Below, one piece after another: positions 10,863 through 19,835 of a stretch of DNA of 64,000 nucleotides (the first letter of the stretch is position 1; every line of letters begins with the position of its first letter). Source of the stretch: Streptosporangium album. GTDB taxonomy: Bacteria > Actinomycetota > Actinomycetes > Streptosporangiales > Streptosporangiaceae. Position numbers and translations under genes: made by a program. The stretch is taken from contig NZ_JACHJU010000001.1 in NCBI RefSeq assembly GCF_014203795.1, forward strand, positions 248,001 to 312,000. Direction: 5' to 3'. Below the pieces are notes generated by a model that saw nothing but the letters and a program-made list of their open reading frames with translations, did no database searches and had not been told where the DNA came from.

Positions 10863-11174
10863 AGGGCGAACCGTACTCCATAGGGGGCGGGTCCGCCCCG
10901 GAGCCGCCACGGCGGCGGGACCGGGCTCTCGACGGGACGGACCGCATGACCACCTGTCTCGCTCTCCGGTTCCGGGCGCTGGCGCGCCACCCGGCCGGCG
11001 GCATCCGACCGCCCAGTTGATCGTTGGACGGCCTGACAGGTGATCTCACCCTTAACCAGGAAGGCAAGAACCCCCCACACTTAATGACGCAAAATCGGAC
11101 ATAAATGGATGCTTCGCCCACAAGGTTTTTTCGGGCGGACATCCGGCCCTCACAGGAGACGCCCGGCGACCACA
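10863..11174. other. Intergenic stretch without a recognised gene
   Basis: Divergent spacer between the LigD polymerase gene and msrB. It holds the msrB upstream region and several short GC hairpins. Positions 11040-11130 are clearly more A+T-rich. I see no convincing coding frame or RNA gene. Confidence 0.5.
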
Positions 11175-11186
11175 TAGGCTGGGGGC
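11175..11186 (+). promoter_or_regulatory. -10 element for leaderless msrB
   Basis: TAGGCT at 11175-11180 lies exactly six bases before the msrB ATG and there is no Shine-Dalgarno-like site at normal spacing. TANNNT six or seven bases upstream of the start codon is the usual sign of leaderless transcription in actinobacteria. The -35 region is weak. Confidence 0.5.
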
Positions 11187-11588
11187 ATGGACAAGGTGGT
11201 CAAGAGCGACGCCGAGTGGCGCGTCCAGCTCTCTCCCGAGGAGTTTCACGTTCTCCGCCAGGCGGGCACCGAGCGCCCCTTCACCGGAGAATACGTCGAC
11301 ACCAAGACCGAAGGCGTCTACAGCTGCCGCGCCTGCGGCGCCGAGCTGTTCCGGTCGGACACCAAGTTCGACAGCCACTGCGGCTGGCCGAGTTTCTATG
11401 AGCCGTCGAAGTCGGAGGCGGTGACCCTGATCGAGGACCGTTCGCTCGGCATGACCCGCGTCGAGGTCCGCTGCGCGGCCTGCGACTCACACCTGGGCCA
11501 CGTCTTCCACGGCGAGGGCTACGGCACGCCCACCGACGACCGCTACTGCATCAACTCCGTGTCGCTCCGAATGGAGCCCACCGGCTGA
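11187..11588 (+). CDS. msrB: Peptide-methionine (R)-S-oxide reductase MsrB
   Basis: Full-length at 133 residues. The zinc site is two CxxC pairs (SCRACG and RCAACD); the signatures HCGWPSFYEP and LGHVFHGEG are present, and the catalytic Cys sits in RYCINSVSL. It reduces methionine-R-sulfoxide in oxidised proteins using thioredoxin. The start is supported by the leaderless -10 element. A short GC hairpin (11593-11609) follows the stop and could terminate it. Confidence 0.97.
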   Translation: MDKVVKSDAEWRVQLSPEEFHVLRQAGTERPFTGEYVDTKTEGVYSCRACGAELFRSDTKFDSHCGWPSFYEPSKSEAVTLIEDRSLGMTRVEVRCAACDSHLGHVFHGEGYGTPTDDRYCINSVSLRMEPTG

Positions 11589-11724
11589 CCATCGGCCCCG
11601 CCGGGGCCGGAACGCACGACACTCAGGCCTCCCCAGAAGGTGAAGACGGCCGGAGGCCGGGTAAAGCGAGATCACGCATCGTATGCGGACGTCTCCGTAA
11701 AGTGATCTTTCTCAGGGAGCCGAC

Positions 11725-11823
11725 GTGCACATCCGGCACAGGTGGGAGGTCATCGAGAGCATCGGCAGGGTCAGGACCCAGCGCTGCGTGCTCTGCGGCA
11801 AGACCCGGGTCAGGGTGAGCTGA
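11725..11823 (+). CDS. 32-residue basic protein with a CxxC pair
   Basis: A GTG-started frame with GGGAG six bases upstream encodes MHIRHRWEVIESIGRVRTQR followed by CVLCGKTRVRVS. It is rich in Arg and has a single CVLCG knuckle, like half of a zinc ribbon, so it may bind metal as a dimer or bind nucleic acid. I recall very similar short proteins in other actinomycetes, which supports a real gene; this needs a search. It lies between msrB and a convergent gene. Confidence 0.6.
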   Translation: MHIRHRWEVIESIGRVRTQRCVLCGKTRVRVS

Positions 11824-11841
11824 GCGGCCGGGACGCCCTCG

Positions 11842-12471
11842 CTACCCCCCGGGCTTGGGATGGGTGACACGGCAGTCGGAGTCGCCGGGCCCGAGGATGT
11901 TGGCCAGCACGGGGTTGCCGTTCTCCCCGAACTTCGCCTGGACGAAGACCACCGGCTTGGACTCGCCGAGCTCCCCGACGAGATAGTTCACACCCGTCTG
12001 GCACAGCTTCAGTGCCTGCTTCGAGTTGTTCGCCGACTCCGGGAGATCCGTATATATCCGGAGATAGCCTCCAACGATGCGGATGTCCTTGACACGCTTG
12101 GTCGCCTTGTGGCTCGCGAAGTAGGCAAACGCCTTCTGGTCACTGTGCTTGGACGGTCCGGCCGCCTCCGCCTCCGCCTCGTCCGCGGCCCGCTTGTCCG
12201 CGCCGGACGTGGCGGCCGTCACCGGGCCGCCTCCCGCGGAGGCGGCCTTCGGGGGCGCGGGGACCGCCCGCCCCTGCGCCTGCGGCAACGACTGCGACTG
12301 GACTCCGGACCGCGCCGGCGGGGTCCGGAGCAGGGACCCGCCCAACGCCAGCCCCGCGACGGCCAGCGCGGTCGCCCCCACCGCGATCTCGAGAACCCGT
12401 GCCTTGGCCTTCCTTCTCCGGCGTCCACGCTCGCGCCGTGTGGACCGTGCCAGATCCTGGCCCTTCTGCAC
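11842..12471 (-). CDS. Membrane-anchored or secreted protein of unknown function
   Basis: 209 residues from GTG 12471, which has GGGAGG six bases upstream; longer readings run into the hemQ 5' side and are rejected. A very basic start (RSTRRERGRRRRKAKA) precedes one membrane segment at about 28-50 (EIAVGATALAVAGLALGGSL). Then comes a Pro/Ala/Glu-rich linker and a folded outer domain of about 95 residues (KRVKDIRIVGGYLRIYTDLP to SDCRVTHPKPGG) with two cysteines. Looks like a type II membrane protein. No family recognised. Confidence 0.7.
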   Translation of the reverse strand: MQKGQDLARSTRRERGRRRRKAKARVLEIAVGATALAVAGLALGGSLLRTPPARSGVQSQSLPQAQGRAVPAPPKAASAGGGPVTAATSGADKRAADEAEAEAAGPSKHSDQKAFAYFASHKATKRVKDIRIVGGYLRIYTDLPESANNSKQALKLCQTGVNYLVGELGESKPVVFVQAKFGENGNPVLANILGPGDSDCRVTHPKPGG

Positions 12472-12650
12472 CCTTGGCCTCCCGGAGAGAGGTGGTTTTC
12501 CCTGAGTATGACAAACCACGTGAGGATATCGACCGTTTCCGAGGATCCGTCTGGCACCGCACACGCCCGCGTGACGGCGCCCCGCCGCCCGAAGACGCCC
12601 GGGAGCGGCGCCGGGCGGGGTGAGTAGCGACGACGGAGCCCCGGCCCCGC

Positions 12651-13358
12651 CTACGGCAGCGCGGCGATCAACTCGCTGACCGGCTTGCGGATCCCCGTGT
12701 AGAAGGGGGTCTCCTCCCGGGTGTGCCGCCGGGCCTCGGCGGCGCGCAGGGTCCGCATCAGGTCGACGATGCGGTGCAGGTCGTCGGCCTCGAAAGCGAG
12801 CATCCACTCATAGTCGTTCAGCGAGAAGCAGGCCACGGTGTTGGCCCGCACGTCCGGATAGTCGCGGGCCATCCTGCCGTGTTCGGCGAGCATCCGGCGG
12901 CGGTCGGCGTCGTCCAGAAGGTACCACTCGAGGGAGCGGACGAACGGGTAGACGCTGACGTACCGCCGCGCCTCCTCCTCGGCCAGGAAGGCCGGGATGT
13001 GTGACTTGTTGAACTCGGCCGGGCGGTGCAGCGCCATCGCCGACCAGACCGGCTCGGTCAGCGTTCCGAGGCCGGTGCGGCGGAACCGGGCGTAGGTCTC
13101 CTGCAGATCCTCGGCGGTCGGCGCGTGCCACCAGAACATGAAGTCGGCGCCGGCGCGGAACCCGGCCACGTCGTAGAGGCCGCGGGTGACCACGTCCTTC
13201 TCGGCCATCTGGGCCAGGAGGTCCTCGACCTCGTCTGCCATGCCCTCGCGATTGCCCGGGCAGCGCTCGGTCAGCTTGAAGACCGACCACATCGTGTAGC
13301 GGATCACCTGGTTCAGGTCGCGTGCCTTGGGCCGCGGGTTCCCGTCCGTCGTCCTCAC
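12651..13358 (-). CDS. hemQ: Coproheme decarboxylase HemQ
   Basis: A protein of 235 residues, chlorite-dismutase family. HemQ removes two propionates from Fe-coproporphyrin III with peroxide to give haem b. Signatures are [11 protein letters not shown], the [16 protein letters not shown] segment with the reactive Tyr, the [17 protein letters not shown] segment with the proximal His, and [12 protein letters not shown]. The gene directly follows cgoX (7 bases between), so the last haem steps are co-transcribed. hemE lies 2.7 kb further upstream on the same strand. Confidence 0.95.
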   Translation of the reverse strand: MRTTDGNPRPKARDLNQVIRYTMWSVFKLTERCPGNREGMADEVEDLLAQMAEKDVVTRGLYDVAGFRAGADFMFWWHAPTAEDLQETYARFRRTGLGTLTEPVWSAMALHRPAEFNKSHIPAFLAEEEARRYVSVYPFVRSLEWYLLDDADRRRMLAEHGRMARDYPDVRANTVACFSLNDYEWMLAFEADDLHRIVDLMRTLRAAEARRHTREETPFYTGIRKPVSELIAALP

Positions 13359-13365
13359 CCCTCCG

Positions 13366-14814
13366 TCAACTCCGCCGACTCGTCAGCGAATCGGCTTTCC
13401 CGTCCCATTCTCCCGTGGGGTCCAGGTGGTCCAGAATCCGGGCCGCCGCGGTGCGGGCGGTGGAGACACAGGCCGGGATGCCGAGGCCGTCGTAGGCCGC
13501 GCCGCACAGGGCCAGACCGGGCTGGGTCGCGACGGCCGCGCGGATGCGGGCGACCCTGTCGAGGTGGCCCACGTCGTACTGCGGCAGGGAGCCGCCCCAG
13601 CGGGTCACCCTGGAGTCCCGCGGCAGCCCGCGCACGCCCATGACCTCCACCATCTCGGCCATCGCCAGAGCCACCAGCTCGGCGTCGTCGCGCTGGAGCA
13701 CGGCCTCCTCGCCGATGCGGCCGATCGAGCACCTCAGCAGGATCAGATTGGGGTCGGCCTCGGTCAGGTGCGGCCACTTGACCGAGCTGAACGTGACGGC
13801 CTTGATCGGGCGTCCGTCGACGGGCGGGACGAGGTAGCCGCTGCCGGCCGGCGGCCGGGGGAACGCCTCCCGCGGATAGGCGAGGGTGACGATGGCCATG
13901 CTGGCGTAGTCGATCCTGGCCAGCTCCGCGGCGGCCAGGGGCGCCTCTCCTGCGAGCAGGCGGCTCGCCGAAGGGCCGGGGGTGGCGACGATCACCGCGT
14001 CGGCCTCGATGACCTCGGGCTTGGGCACCGGCCCGGCCACCAGCTGCCAGCCGGTCGTGGTGCGGCGTATCTCCCGGACCGTGACCCCGGTCCTGATCTC
14101 GGCGCCGGACGCGGCGGCCACGGCCTCGGGCAGGGTGCCCATCCCCCGCCGCAGCGTGGTGAAGACGGGCCCGGCGTCCTTGGGCGCATCGGCGCTGACC
14201 TCTCGGGCGGCGGCGAGCAGCGACCGCTCCGAGCGCGCGGCGATGGCGATCTTGGGCATCGTCGCGTCCAGCGAGAGCCGGTCGGCCTGACCCGCGTAGA
14301 CGCCGCCGAGCAGCGGCTCGATCAGACGCGCGACGACCTCGTCGCCCATCCGGGCGCGGATGTAGGCGGCCACCGACACGTCGGTGCTGACCCGCGTGGC
14401 CGGGAGGATCTGGTCCAGCGGCACGCGGGCGAGGCCCGCGGGGCTGAGAATCCCCGACCTGGCCAGCGCGATCAGGTCGGACGGGACGCCCATGACGTGC
14501 CCCTTGGGCATGGACCTCAGCACGCCCCGGGACAGGATGGCCGCCTGGGTGGTGCCGGGATGCCGTAGCTCCTCGCCCAGGCCGACCATCCGGGCCAGGT
14601 CCTTGCCCTCGGGCCGCCGCGCGAGCATCGCCTCCGCCCCGGCGTCGGCCGAGACCCCCGCCACCTCGGTGGCGTACAGCTTGCCGCCGATCCGCCGGGC
14701 GCCGTCGAGCACGGTCACCCGGACGTCTCCTCCGCCCTGGCGCAGGTACCACGCGGCGGCCAGCCCCGCGATCCCGCCGCCGACGACCACCACATGGCAC
14801 CGGTTGCCTTCCAT
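13366..14814 (-). CDS. cgoX: Coproporphyrinogen III oxidase (HemY/HemG type), CgoX
   Basis: A protein of 482 residues with an N-terminal FAD-binding motif [18 protein letters not shown] and the second dinucleotide site [12 protein letters not shown]. The C-terminal FAD region reads [20 protein letters not shown]. In actinobacteria this flavoprotein oxidises coproporphyrinogen III to coproporphyrin III, feeding ferrochelatase and then HemQ; older annotations call it protoporphyrinogen oxidase HemY/HemG. It is followed by hemQ. Confidence 0.94.
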   Translation of the reverse strand: MEGNRCHVVVVGGGIAGLAAAWYLRQGGGDVRVTVLDGARRIGGKLYATEVAGVSADAGAEAMLARRPEGKDLARMVGLGEELRHPGTTQAAILSRGVLRSMPKGHVMGVPSDLIALARSGILSPAGLARVPLDQILPATRVSTDVSVAAYIRARMGDEVVARLIEPLLGGVYAGQADRLSLDATMPKIAIAARSERSLLAAAREVSADAPKDAGPVFTTLRRGMGTLPEAVAAASGAEIRTGVTVREIRRTTTGWQLVAGPVPKPEVIEADAVIVATPGPSASRLLAGEAPLAAAELARIDYASMAIVTLAYPREAFPRPPAGSGYLVPPVDGRPIKAVTFSSVKWPHLTEADPNLILLRCSIGRIGEEAVLQRDDAELVALAMAEMVEVMGVRGLPRDSRVTRWGGSLPQYDVGHLDRVARIRAAVATQPGLALCGAAYDGLGIPACVSTARTAAARILDHLDPTGEWDGKADSLTSRRS

Positions 14815-14860
14815 GACTCCTGACCGTACCGTCCCCCCTGCCCGGTCGCGCGTCCCGCCA

Positions 14861-14892
14861 CCCCGGAGCCCCGGAGCCCCGGAGCCCCGGAG
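14861..14892. repeat. Four perfect tandem copies of CCCCGGAG
   Basis: An 8-bp unit repeated four times without interruption in the short divergent spacer between cgoX and the DUF4349 gene. Both genes would have promoters nearby, so copy-number changes could alter spacing. Confidence 0.85.
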
Positions 14893-14955
14893 AACGTGAC
14901 GCCATCGTGATGCCTCCCGCCAAACCCCGCCCGCGCCGTCGCCGTCAACAAGGGC

Positions 14956-15987
14956 ATGAGCAGATTCCGGTACGGCTCCCGCCTGGCGGTCACGCTGGCG
15001 GGGATGGTGTTGTTGGCGTCGGCCTGCGGGGGCGGCGAGGCGACCATGCAGTCCGCGCAGTCCGCCGACGCTCCGGCGGCCGAGCGGAAGGCGGTGGCCC
15101 AGGACGGAGGCACCGCTTCGAGCGCCCGCGTGCCCAGGGCACAGAGATCGGCGGCGGCGTCGGCCGGCACGGCGGGGCAGCAGGTCACGGTGGTCCCGCA
15201 GGACCGGGCGATCATCTACACGGCGGAGATGACGGTCCGGGCCAAGGACGTCACCGCGGCCGCCGACAAGGCCCGGCAGGTCGTCGCCGGTGCCGGCGGC
15301 TACCTGGCGATGGAGAAGTCGGACGCCTACTCCGGTGGCGAGGGCTCCGCGCAGCTCGTCTTCAAGGTCCCGCCGCAGGGCTATCCCGCCGTCCTGGACC
15401 GGCTGGGCAAGGAGCTCGGCACGCGCGAGTCGCTCCAGCAGAACACCGAGGACGTCACCGAGCAGGTCGCCGACGTGGAGAGCCGGCTGAGGTCGGCGAA
15501 GACGGCGCTCGACTCGCTGCGCACGCTGATGAAGAAGGCCGACACGATCGGCCAGGTGCTGGACGTCGAGCGGGAGATCTCCGGCCGGGAGGCCGACCTG
15601 GAGTCGCTCCAGGCGCGGCAGAAGTCGCTGGCCTCGCAGACGAGCCTGGCGACGCTGACGCTGAACCTGGTGGGCCCGGCGGCCGTGGTCCCCGAGCCCG
15701 AGGAGGAGCCGTCCGGATTCCTCAGCGGGCTGCGATCGGGCTGGAAGGGGTTCGTCACGGCCGTGAAGATCGGGCTGACCGTCCTGGGCGCGCTGCTCCC
15801 CTGGATGATCGTGATCGTTCCGCTCGGGTGGGTGGTCCTCCGGCTCGGTCGTACCAGAAGGGGAACCTCCCGGACGGCGCCCGCGCCGTTCACCCTCGAG
15901 CCGTTCACCCCTGATCCGGACCCGGACGGGCCCGGACAGGCCGCAGACGACCCCGGGCAGGAGCCTGCCCCCTCCGAGCGCTCATAG
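14956..15987 (+). CDS. DUF4349 lipoprotein
   Basis: A protein of 343 residues. The lipobox LLASACGGG gives Cys at about residue 24. A low-complexity Ala/Ser/Gln stretch precedes the DUF4349 domain (RAIIYTAEMTVRAKDVTAAA to LATLTLNL). This contains a predicted coiled-coil hairpin (DVESRLRSAKTALDSLRTLM and REISGREADLESLQARQKSL). One membrane segment near 280-300 and an acidic tail follow. Function unknown; cell-envelope location is clear. It sits in the haem cluster but on the opposite strand. Confidence 0.9.
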   Translation: MSRFRYGSRLAVTLAGMVLLASACGGGEATMQSAQSADAPAAERKAVAQDGGTASSARVPRAQRSAAASAGTAGQQVTVVPQDRAIIYTAEMTVRAKDVTAAADKARQVVAGAGGYLAMEKSDAYSGGEGSAQLVFKVPPQGYPAVLDRLGKELGTRESLQQNTEDVTEQVADVESRLRSAKTALDSLRTLMKKADTIGQVLDVEREISGREADLESLQARQKSLASQTSLATLTLNLVGPAAVVPEPEEEPSGFLSGLRSGWKGFVTAVKIGLTVLGALLPWMIVIVPLGWVVLRLGRTRRGTSRTAPAPFTLEPFTPDPDPDGPGQAADDPGQEPAPSERS

Positions 15988-16064
15988 GACCCGCGCGCCA
16001 CCGGCCCGCCCCGCAGGGACCCTCATCCAGCGGCGCGCGGACCCGGCGTCCGCGGGCGGGGCCG

Positions 16065-17102
16065 TCAGCGGGCGGACGCCTCGTGCACGAAGTCGGTGAG
16101 GCGGGCGAGCTGGTCGGGGTCGGCGCCGGGCGGCACGCCGTGGCCCAGGTTGAAGATGTGGCCCTCGGCCTTGGCACCGCGGGCGAGGATGTCACCCGCG
16201 CGGCGCTCGACAACCTCCCAGGGGGCGAACAGCGTCGCCGGGTCCAGGTTGCCCTGGAGCGCTTTGCCCGGCCCGACCCGCCGGGCGGCCTCGTCGAGCG
16301 GGACCCGCCAGTCGACGCCGACGACGTCGGCCCCCGCCTCGCCGAGCAGGCCGAGCAGTTCGCCGGTGCCCACGCCGAAGTGGATGCGGGGGATGTCCAG
16401 GTCGGCCAGGCCGGCGAAGATGCGGCTGGTGTAGGGCAGGACGAACTCACGGTAGTCCTCGGGGGCGACGGCGCCGACCCAGGAGTCGAAGAGCTGGACG
16501 GCCGAGGCTCCGGCGGCCGCCTGGACGCGCAGGAAGCCGAGGGCGATCCCGGTCAGCCGGTCCATCAGGGCATGCCACAGGTGCGGCTCGCCGTACATCA
16601 TCGCCTTGGTGTGGTCGTGGTTCTTGGAGGGCCCGCCCTCGATGAGGTAGGACGCCAGGGTGAACGGCGCGCCCGCGAAGCCGATGAGCGGGGTCGGGCC
16701 GAGCTCCCCGGTCAGCGCCCGGATGGCCTCGGTGACGTAGGAGACGTCACCGGGCTCGATCGGGCGCAGCCTCTTGACCGCGGCCGCGTCCCTGATCGGC
16801 TCGGCCACCACCGGGCCGACGCCGGGCTTGATGTCCAGGTCGATCCCGATCGCCTTGAGCGGCACCACGATGTCGCTGAAGAAGATGGCCGCGTCCACGC
16901 CGTAACGGCGGACCGGCTGCATCGTGATCTCAACGATCAGGTCGGGGGTGGCGCACGCGGTGAGCATCGGCACCGTTCCGCGCACGGCCCGGTATTCGGG
17001 CAGCGAGCGACCTGCCTGGCGCATGAACCACACGGGGGTGTGGGAGACGGGCAGGCGGCGGCAGGCGCGCAGGAACGGAGAGTCGGCAAGCTCGGGAGTC
17101 AC
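16065..17102 (-). CDS. hemE: Uroporphyrinogen decarboxylase HemE
   Basis: A protein of 345 residues, normal length. Signatures are [16 protein letters not shown] (substrate-binding Arg loop), [30 protein letters not shown] and [17 protein letters not shown]. It decarboxylates uroporphyrinogen III to coproporphyrinogen III, the substrate of CgoX. The start is GTG 17102. The GGGAGG directly abutting it is too close to act as a ribosome site, while CACCCT lies six bases further up, so leaderless translation is possible. Confidence 0.96.
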   Translation of the reverse strand: MTPELADSPFLRACRRLPVSHTPVWFMRQAGRSLPEYRAVRGTVPMLTACATPDLIVEITMQPVRRYGVDAAIFFSDIVVPLKAIGIDLDIKPGVGPVVAEPIRDAAAVKRLRPIEPGDVSYVTEAIRALTGELGPTPLIGFAGAPFTLASYLIEGGPSKNHDHTKAMMYGEPHLWHALMDRLTGIALGFLRVQAAAGASAVQLFDSWVGAVAPEDYREFVLPYTSRIFAGLADLDIPRIHFGVGTGELLGLLGEAGADVVGVDWRVPLDEAARRVGPGKALQGNLDPATLFAPWEVVERRAGDILARGAKAEGHIFNLGHGVPPGADPDQLARLTDFVHEASAR

Positions 17103-17504
17103 CCTCCCAGGGTGCCATGCCAGGGGTACGGTCCGCTCATCACGTCCATTACCTGGGGTTCTCGCTATGAAATCACCGGCTATTCAATGGGATCACCGTC
17201 AACAACACCCAGATAGTTCCAAGTCATGATGACGATCTAGTTTTGACGGTTTTGAGTGCTTCGTCCGTCAAAAAGTGATGTGGGCTCGTCGCCCGCGTCG
17301 CCGGACGGCACGAGGCGATCATGTTTCCGGGTACAGTTCCTCCCATTGACGGATCTGGCACGCCCCCCGGCTGGTCCAAATGTTCGTCAAGTCACCGCGC
17401 GGCATCGATTCCGGCATCACTTTCGGGACACGCCGAGCACGTTGCGCGGAATTGTCGGCGCGACGTGCCAACGTCGGACCACGACCCGACGAAAGGCCCG
17501 TGCG
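17103..17504. other. Intergenic stretch upstream of hemE
   Basis: About 400 bases without a convincing gene. It contains the hemE promoter region, an A+T-rich portion at 17140-17275 and the inverted repeat at 17241-17273. The rest is GC-rich and featureless to my eye. Confidence 0.5.
17241..17273. repeat. Inverted repeat TTTTGACGG / CCGTCAAAA
   Basis: Perfect 9-bp arms at 17241-17249 and 17265-17273 with a 15-base spacer, in an A+T-rich patch between hemE and the small zinc protein gene. It could be a regulator site or a small bidirectional terminator; there are short T and A runs at the arm ends. Confidence 0.5.
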
Positions 17505-17717
17505 ATGTCCACGATGTGGAGTTCAACCGAACGCCGCGGTGAGCACTGTGCTATATGTGCCGCCGAGCGGGTTTTCGAGCAGCCCGCCCGTTCCGACGGC
17601 CACGGACCGGGCCGGTGTCCCGAGTGTGCCTGTGTCGAATGCGGTCACGCGCTGTTCCCCGGAGTTCCCGATGGCGAGGGCGCGTCCGCTCTCCGCCGGG
17701 CGATGGCAGTAGCTTGA
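17505..17717 (+). CDS. Small cysteine-rich, probably zinc-binding protein
   Basis: 70 residues from ATG 17505 (MSTMWSSTERRGEHCAICAA). Cysteine pairs occur in HCAICAA and in RCPECACVECGH, which together look like a small zinc ribbon or treble clef. The ATG has AAAGG about nine bases upstream. Upstream in-frame starts give implausible sequence. It precedes the DUF3000 gene on the same strand. Function unknown. Confidence 0.5.
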   Translation: MSTMWSSTERRGEHCAICAAERVFEQPARSDGHGPGRCPECACVECGHALFPGVPDGEGASALRRAMAVA

Positions 17718-17774
17718 TCGGCTCCAATGGCTCTTACACCTACCCCAGTGGTCCCCATGCGCTCAGTTCCGACC

Positions 17775-17786
17775 TACGCTTCCGAT
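17775..17786 (+). promoter_or_regulatory. -10 element for the leaderless DUF3000 gene
   Basis: TACGCT at 17775-17780 followed by six bases and ATG, with no ribosome site. This matches the leaderless TANNNT-N6-ATG layout also seen at msrB and at 23131 and decides the start at 17787. Confidence 0.5.
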
Positions 17787-18383
17787 ATGACCCTCGGTGA
17801 GGCACCGCCCGCTCCCGCCGTCTTCCGGCGTGCGGCGGCCACCCTGCGCCCTGGCGAGGTCAGACCGGAGATCGAGCTGGAGGACATCCCCGCGCCCCAG
17901 CGTCTGGCTCCTTACTCGGCCGCCATCGGCGCCTCGGTCTACCGCGACGACGACGAGCTGGCGGTCGGCCGCCTCATCATGCTCTTCGACCCGGACGGCC
18001 AGCGCGGCTGGGACGGGCAGTTCCGGCTGGTCGCCTACGTCCGGGCGGACATGGAGCCGGAGATCACCGAGGATCCCCTGCTCGGGCCCGTCGCGTGGAG
18101 CTGGCTCACCGAGTCGCTCGACGCGCACGGCGCCGGTTACACCGCGGCCGGGGGGACCGTCACCCGGGCCGTCTCCGAGGGCTTCGGCAACAAGGCCGAG
18201 GACCCGGTCACCACGGAGCTGGAGCTGCGCGCCTCCTGGTCTCCGCTGGAGGAGGACCTTTCCAGCCATGTCGCCGCCTGGTGCGATCTGATGTGCCTTG
18301 CGGCGGGTATACCACCCCTGCCACCCGACGTGGCGACTCTGCCGCCACGCCGTCGCGAAGATCCGGAGCCCTTCCGAACGTGA
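17787..18383 (+). CDS. DUF3000 domain protein
   Basis: 198 residues from ATG 17787. The core reads VRPEIELEDIPAPQRLAPYS, RLIMLFDPDGQRGWDGQFRL and a closing CDLMCLAAGIPPLPP, as in the actinobacterial DUF3000 family. It is cytosolic, without recognised catalytic residues. Its TGA overlaps the GTG of ribonuclease D by four bases, a pairing I recall in other actinomycetes near hemE. ATG 17727 is an alternative start. Function unknown, probably linked to RNA metabolism by context. Confidence 0.88.
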   Translation: MTLGEAPPAPAVFRRAAATLRPGEVRPEIELEDIPAPQRLAPYSAAIGASVYRDDDELAVGRLIMLFDPDGQRGWDGQFRLVAYVRADMEPEITEDPLLGPVAWSWLTESLDAHGAGYTAAGGTVTRAVSEGFGNKAEDPVTTELELRASWSPLEEDLSSHVAAWCDLMCLAAGIPPLPPDVATLPPRRREDPEPFRT

Positions 18384-19606
18384 CCGACGAGACAACCATC
18401 GTTCCGCTGCTGGAGCCACGAGAGGGAATCCCACCCGTCATCGAGGACGCAGCCGCCCTTGCACATGTCGTGCGCGCCTTCGCCGAGGGCACCGGCCCGG
18501 TCGCCGTGGACGCCGAGCGAGCCTCGGGCTACCGCTACAGCGGCCGCGCCTACCTCGTGCAGCTGCGTCGCTCCGGTGCGGGTAGCGCGCTGATCGACCC
18601 GACCCACTGCCCGGATCTGTCGGAGCTCGACGCGGCGCTGGCCGACACGGAAGTGGTGCTGCACGCGGCCTCCCAGGACCTTCCCTGTCTGGCGGAGCTG
18701 GGCTTTCATCCCCGCAAGCTGTTCGACACCGAGCTGGCCGGGCGCCTGCTCGGCTACGAGCGGGTCGGCCTCGGCATGATGGTGGAGAACGTCCTCGGCT
18801 TCAAGCTGGAGAAGGGCCACTCGGCGGCCGACTGGTCCGCCCGCCCGCTGCCGGAAGACTGGCTGCGCTACGCGGCGCTCGACGTCGAGGTCCTGGTCGA
18901 GCTGCGCGACGTCCTCCACGAGGAGCTGGAGTCCAGCGGCAAGCTGGGGTGGGCGCGCGAGGAGTTCGCCTCTGTGCTGGCCTACCGGAGCCCCGCGCCG
19001 CGGTCGGATCCGTGGCGGCGCACCTCCGGGATCCACAAGGTCCGCTCACTGCGCGGGCTGGCGGTGGTCCGGGAACTGTGGACGCTCCGCGACGGGTTCG
19101 CCAGTGAGGCGGACCTGGCACCCGGCCGGGTCCTTCCCGACTCGGCGATCGTCGCGGCCGCGCTGGAGCTGCCCCGCACCACCAAGGCGCTCACCGAGAT
19201 CCCGCCGTTCACCGGCCGCAGCGCCCGCCGGCACCTGCGCGAGTGGCTGGCGGCGATCGGCAGGGCGCGCACGCTGCCGGAGTCGGAGCTCCCGCAGCCC
19301 AGCACCCAGGGTGACGGGCCGCCGCCCGCCAACCGGTGGATGGACCGTGACCCGATCGCCGCGCGGCGGCTGGCCGCCGCCAGGGCCGTGGTGGCGGCGC
19401 TCGCCGACGAGCACCACATGCCGACGGAGAACCTGCTCCAGCCCGACGCGGTGCGCCGCCTGACCTGGGAACCGCCCTCGCTCATCGAGGAGGAGACCAT
19501 CTCGGCCCGGCTGCGCGAGCTGGGCGCCCGGGAGTGGCAGATCGGCCTGACCGTCCATCCGGTGACCAAGGCGCTGATCCGGCTGGAGACCAAGGGCGAG
19601 ATCTGA
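18380..19606 (+). CDS. rnd: Ribonuclease D-type 3'-5' exonuclease
   Basis: 408 residues from the GTG overlapping DUF3000. The DEDDy exonuclease motifs are VAVDAERASGY (Asp, Glu), HAASQDLPCLAELG (Asp) and LRYAALDVEVLVEL (Tyr and Asp). An HRDC domain follows at about 210-280 (LAVVRELWTLRDGFA), and the C-terminal third carries a second helical domain. It trims 3' ends of tRNA and other stable RNA using two metal ions. Translation is probably coupled to DUF3000. Confidence 0.93.
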   Translation: MTDETTIVPLLEPREGIPPVIEDAAALAHVVRAFAEGTGPVAVDAERASGYRYSGRAYLVQLRRSGAGSALIDPTHCPDLSELDAALADTEVVLHAASQDLPCLAELGFHPRKLFDTELAGRLLGYERVGLGMMVENVLGFKLEKGHSAADWSARPLPEDWLRYAALDVEVLVELRDVLHEELESSGKLGWAREEFASVLAYRSPAPRSDPWRRTSGIHKVRSLRGLAVVRELWTLRDGFASEADLAPGRVLPDSAIVAAALELPRTTKALTEIPPFTGRSARRHLREWLAAIGRARTLPESELPQPSTQGDGPPPANRWMDRDPIAARRLAAARAVVAALADEHHMPTENLLQPDAVRRLTWEPPSLIEEETISARLRELGAREWQIGLTVHPVTKALIRLETKGEI

Positions 19607-19761
19607 CCGGTTCCGCCGCCCGCTCCCACGGGGGCGCGGGTCCGGGGTCCAGCCCTCTCCATCGCCCGTCGGCACGGATTCTCCCCGGTGCGGCGGAGCC
19701 ATCGCGCGCGGGCCCCGCCCGTACACCCTTCCCGTGCTCTCCACCATGTGGACTGAGGAAA

Positions 19762-19775
19762 GGTAAGCGCTTGCC
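19762..19775. promoter_or_regulatory. Candidate LacI-type operator upstream of the -10
   Basis: GGTAAGCGCTTGCC is a near-palindrome with the central AAGCGCTT typical of LacI-family sites. It overlaps the proposed -35 box and closely resembles the sites at 19804 and 25022. Confidence 0.6.
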
Positions 19776-19799
19776 CAACATGTCGGGCTGCCGTACGGT
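19771..19799 (+). promoter_or_regulatory. Promoter of the oxidoreductase-DUF993-isomerase operon
   Basis: TTGCCC (19771-19776) and TACGGT (19794-19799) with a 17-base spacer resemble a vegetative -35/-10 pair. LacI-type palindromes overlap the -35 box and lie just past the -10, a layout suited to repression. Confidence 0.5.
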
Positions 19800-19803
19800 A
19801 GTC

Positions 19804-19819
19804 TGGAAAGCGCTTTCCA
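19804..19819. promoter_or_regulatory. Perfect 16-bp LacI-type operator
   Basis: TGGAAAGCGCTTTCCA is a perfect palindrome just downstream of the proposed -10 and 16 bases before the ATG at 19836. The ribosome site AGGAGG follows at once, so a bound repressor would block initiation. It matches the site in front of the LacI gene (GGAAAGCGTTTTCC). Confidence 0.75.
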
Positions 19820-19835
19820 TAGGAGGCTCAAGAAG

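Noticed and set aside
12472-12807. N-terminal extension of the gene ending at 11842
   Set aside because: Runs Arg/Pro-rich through the spacer into hemQ; GTG 12471 has a good ribosome site.
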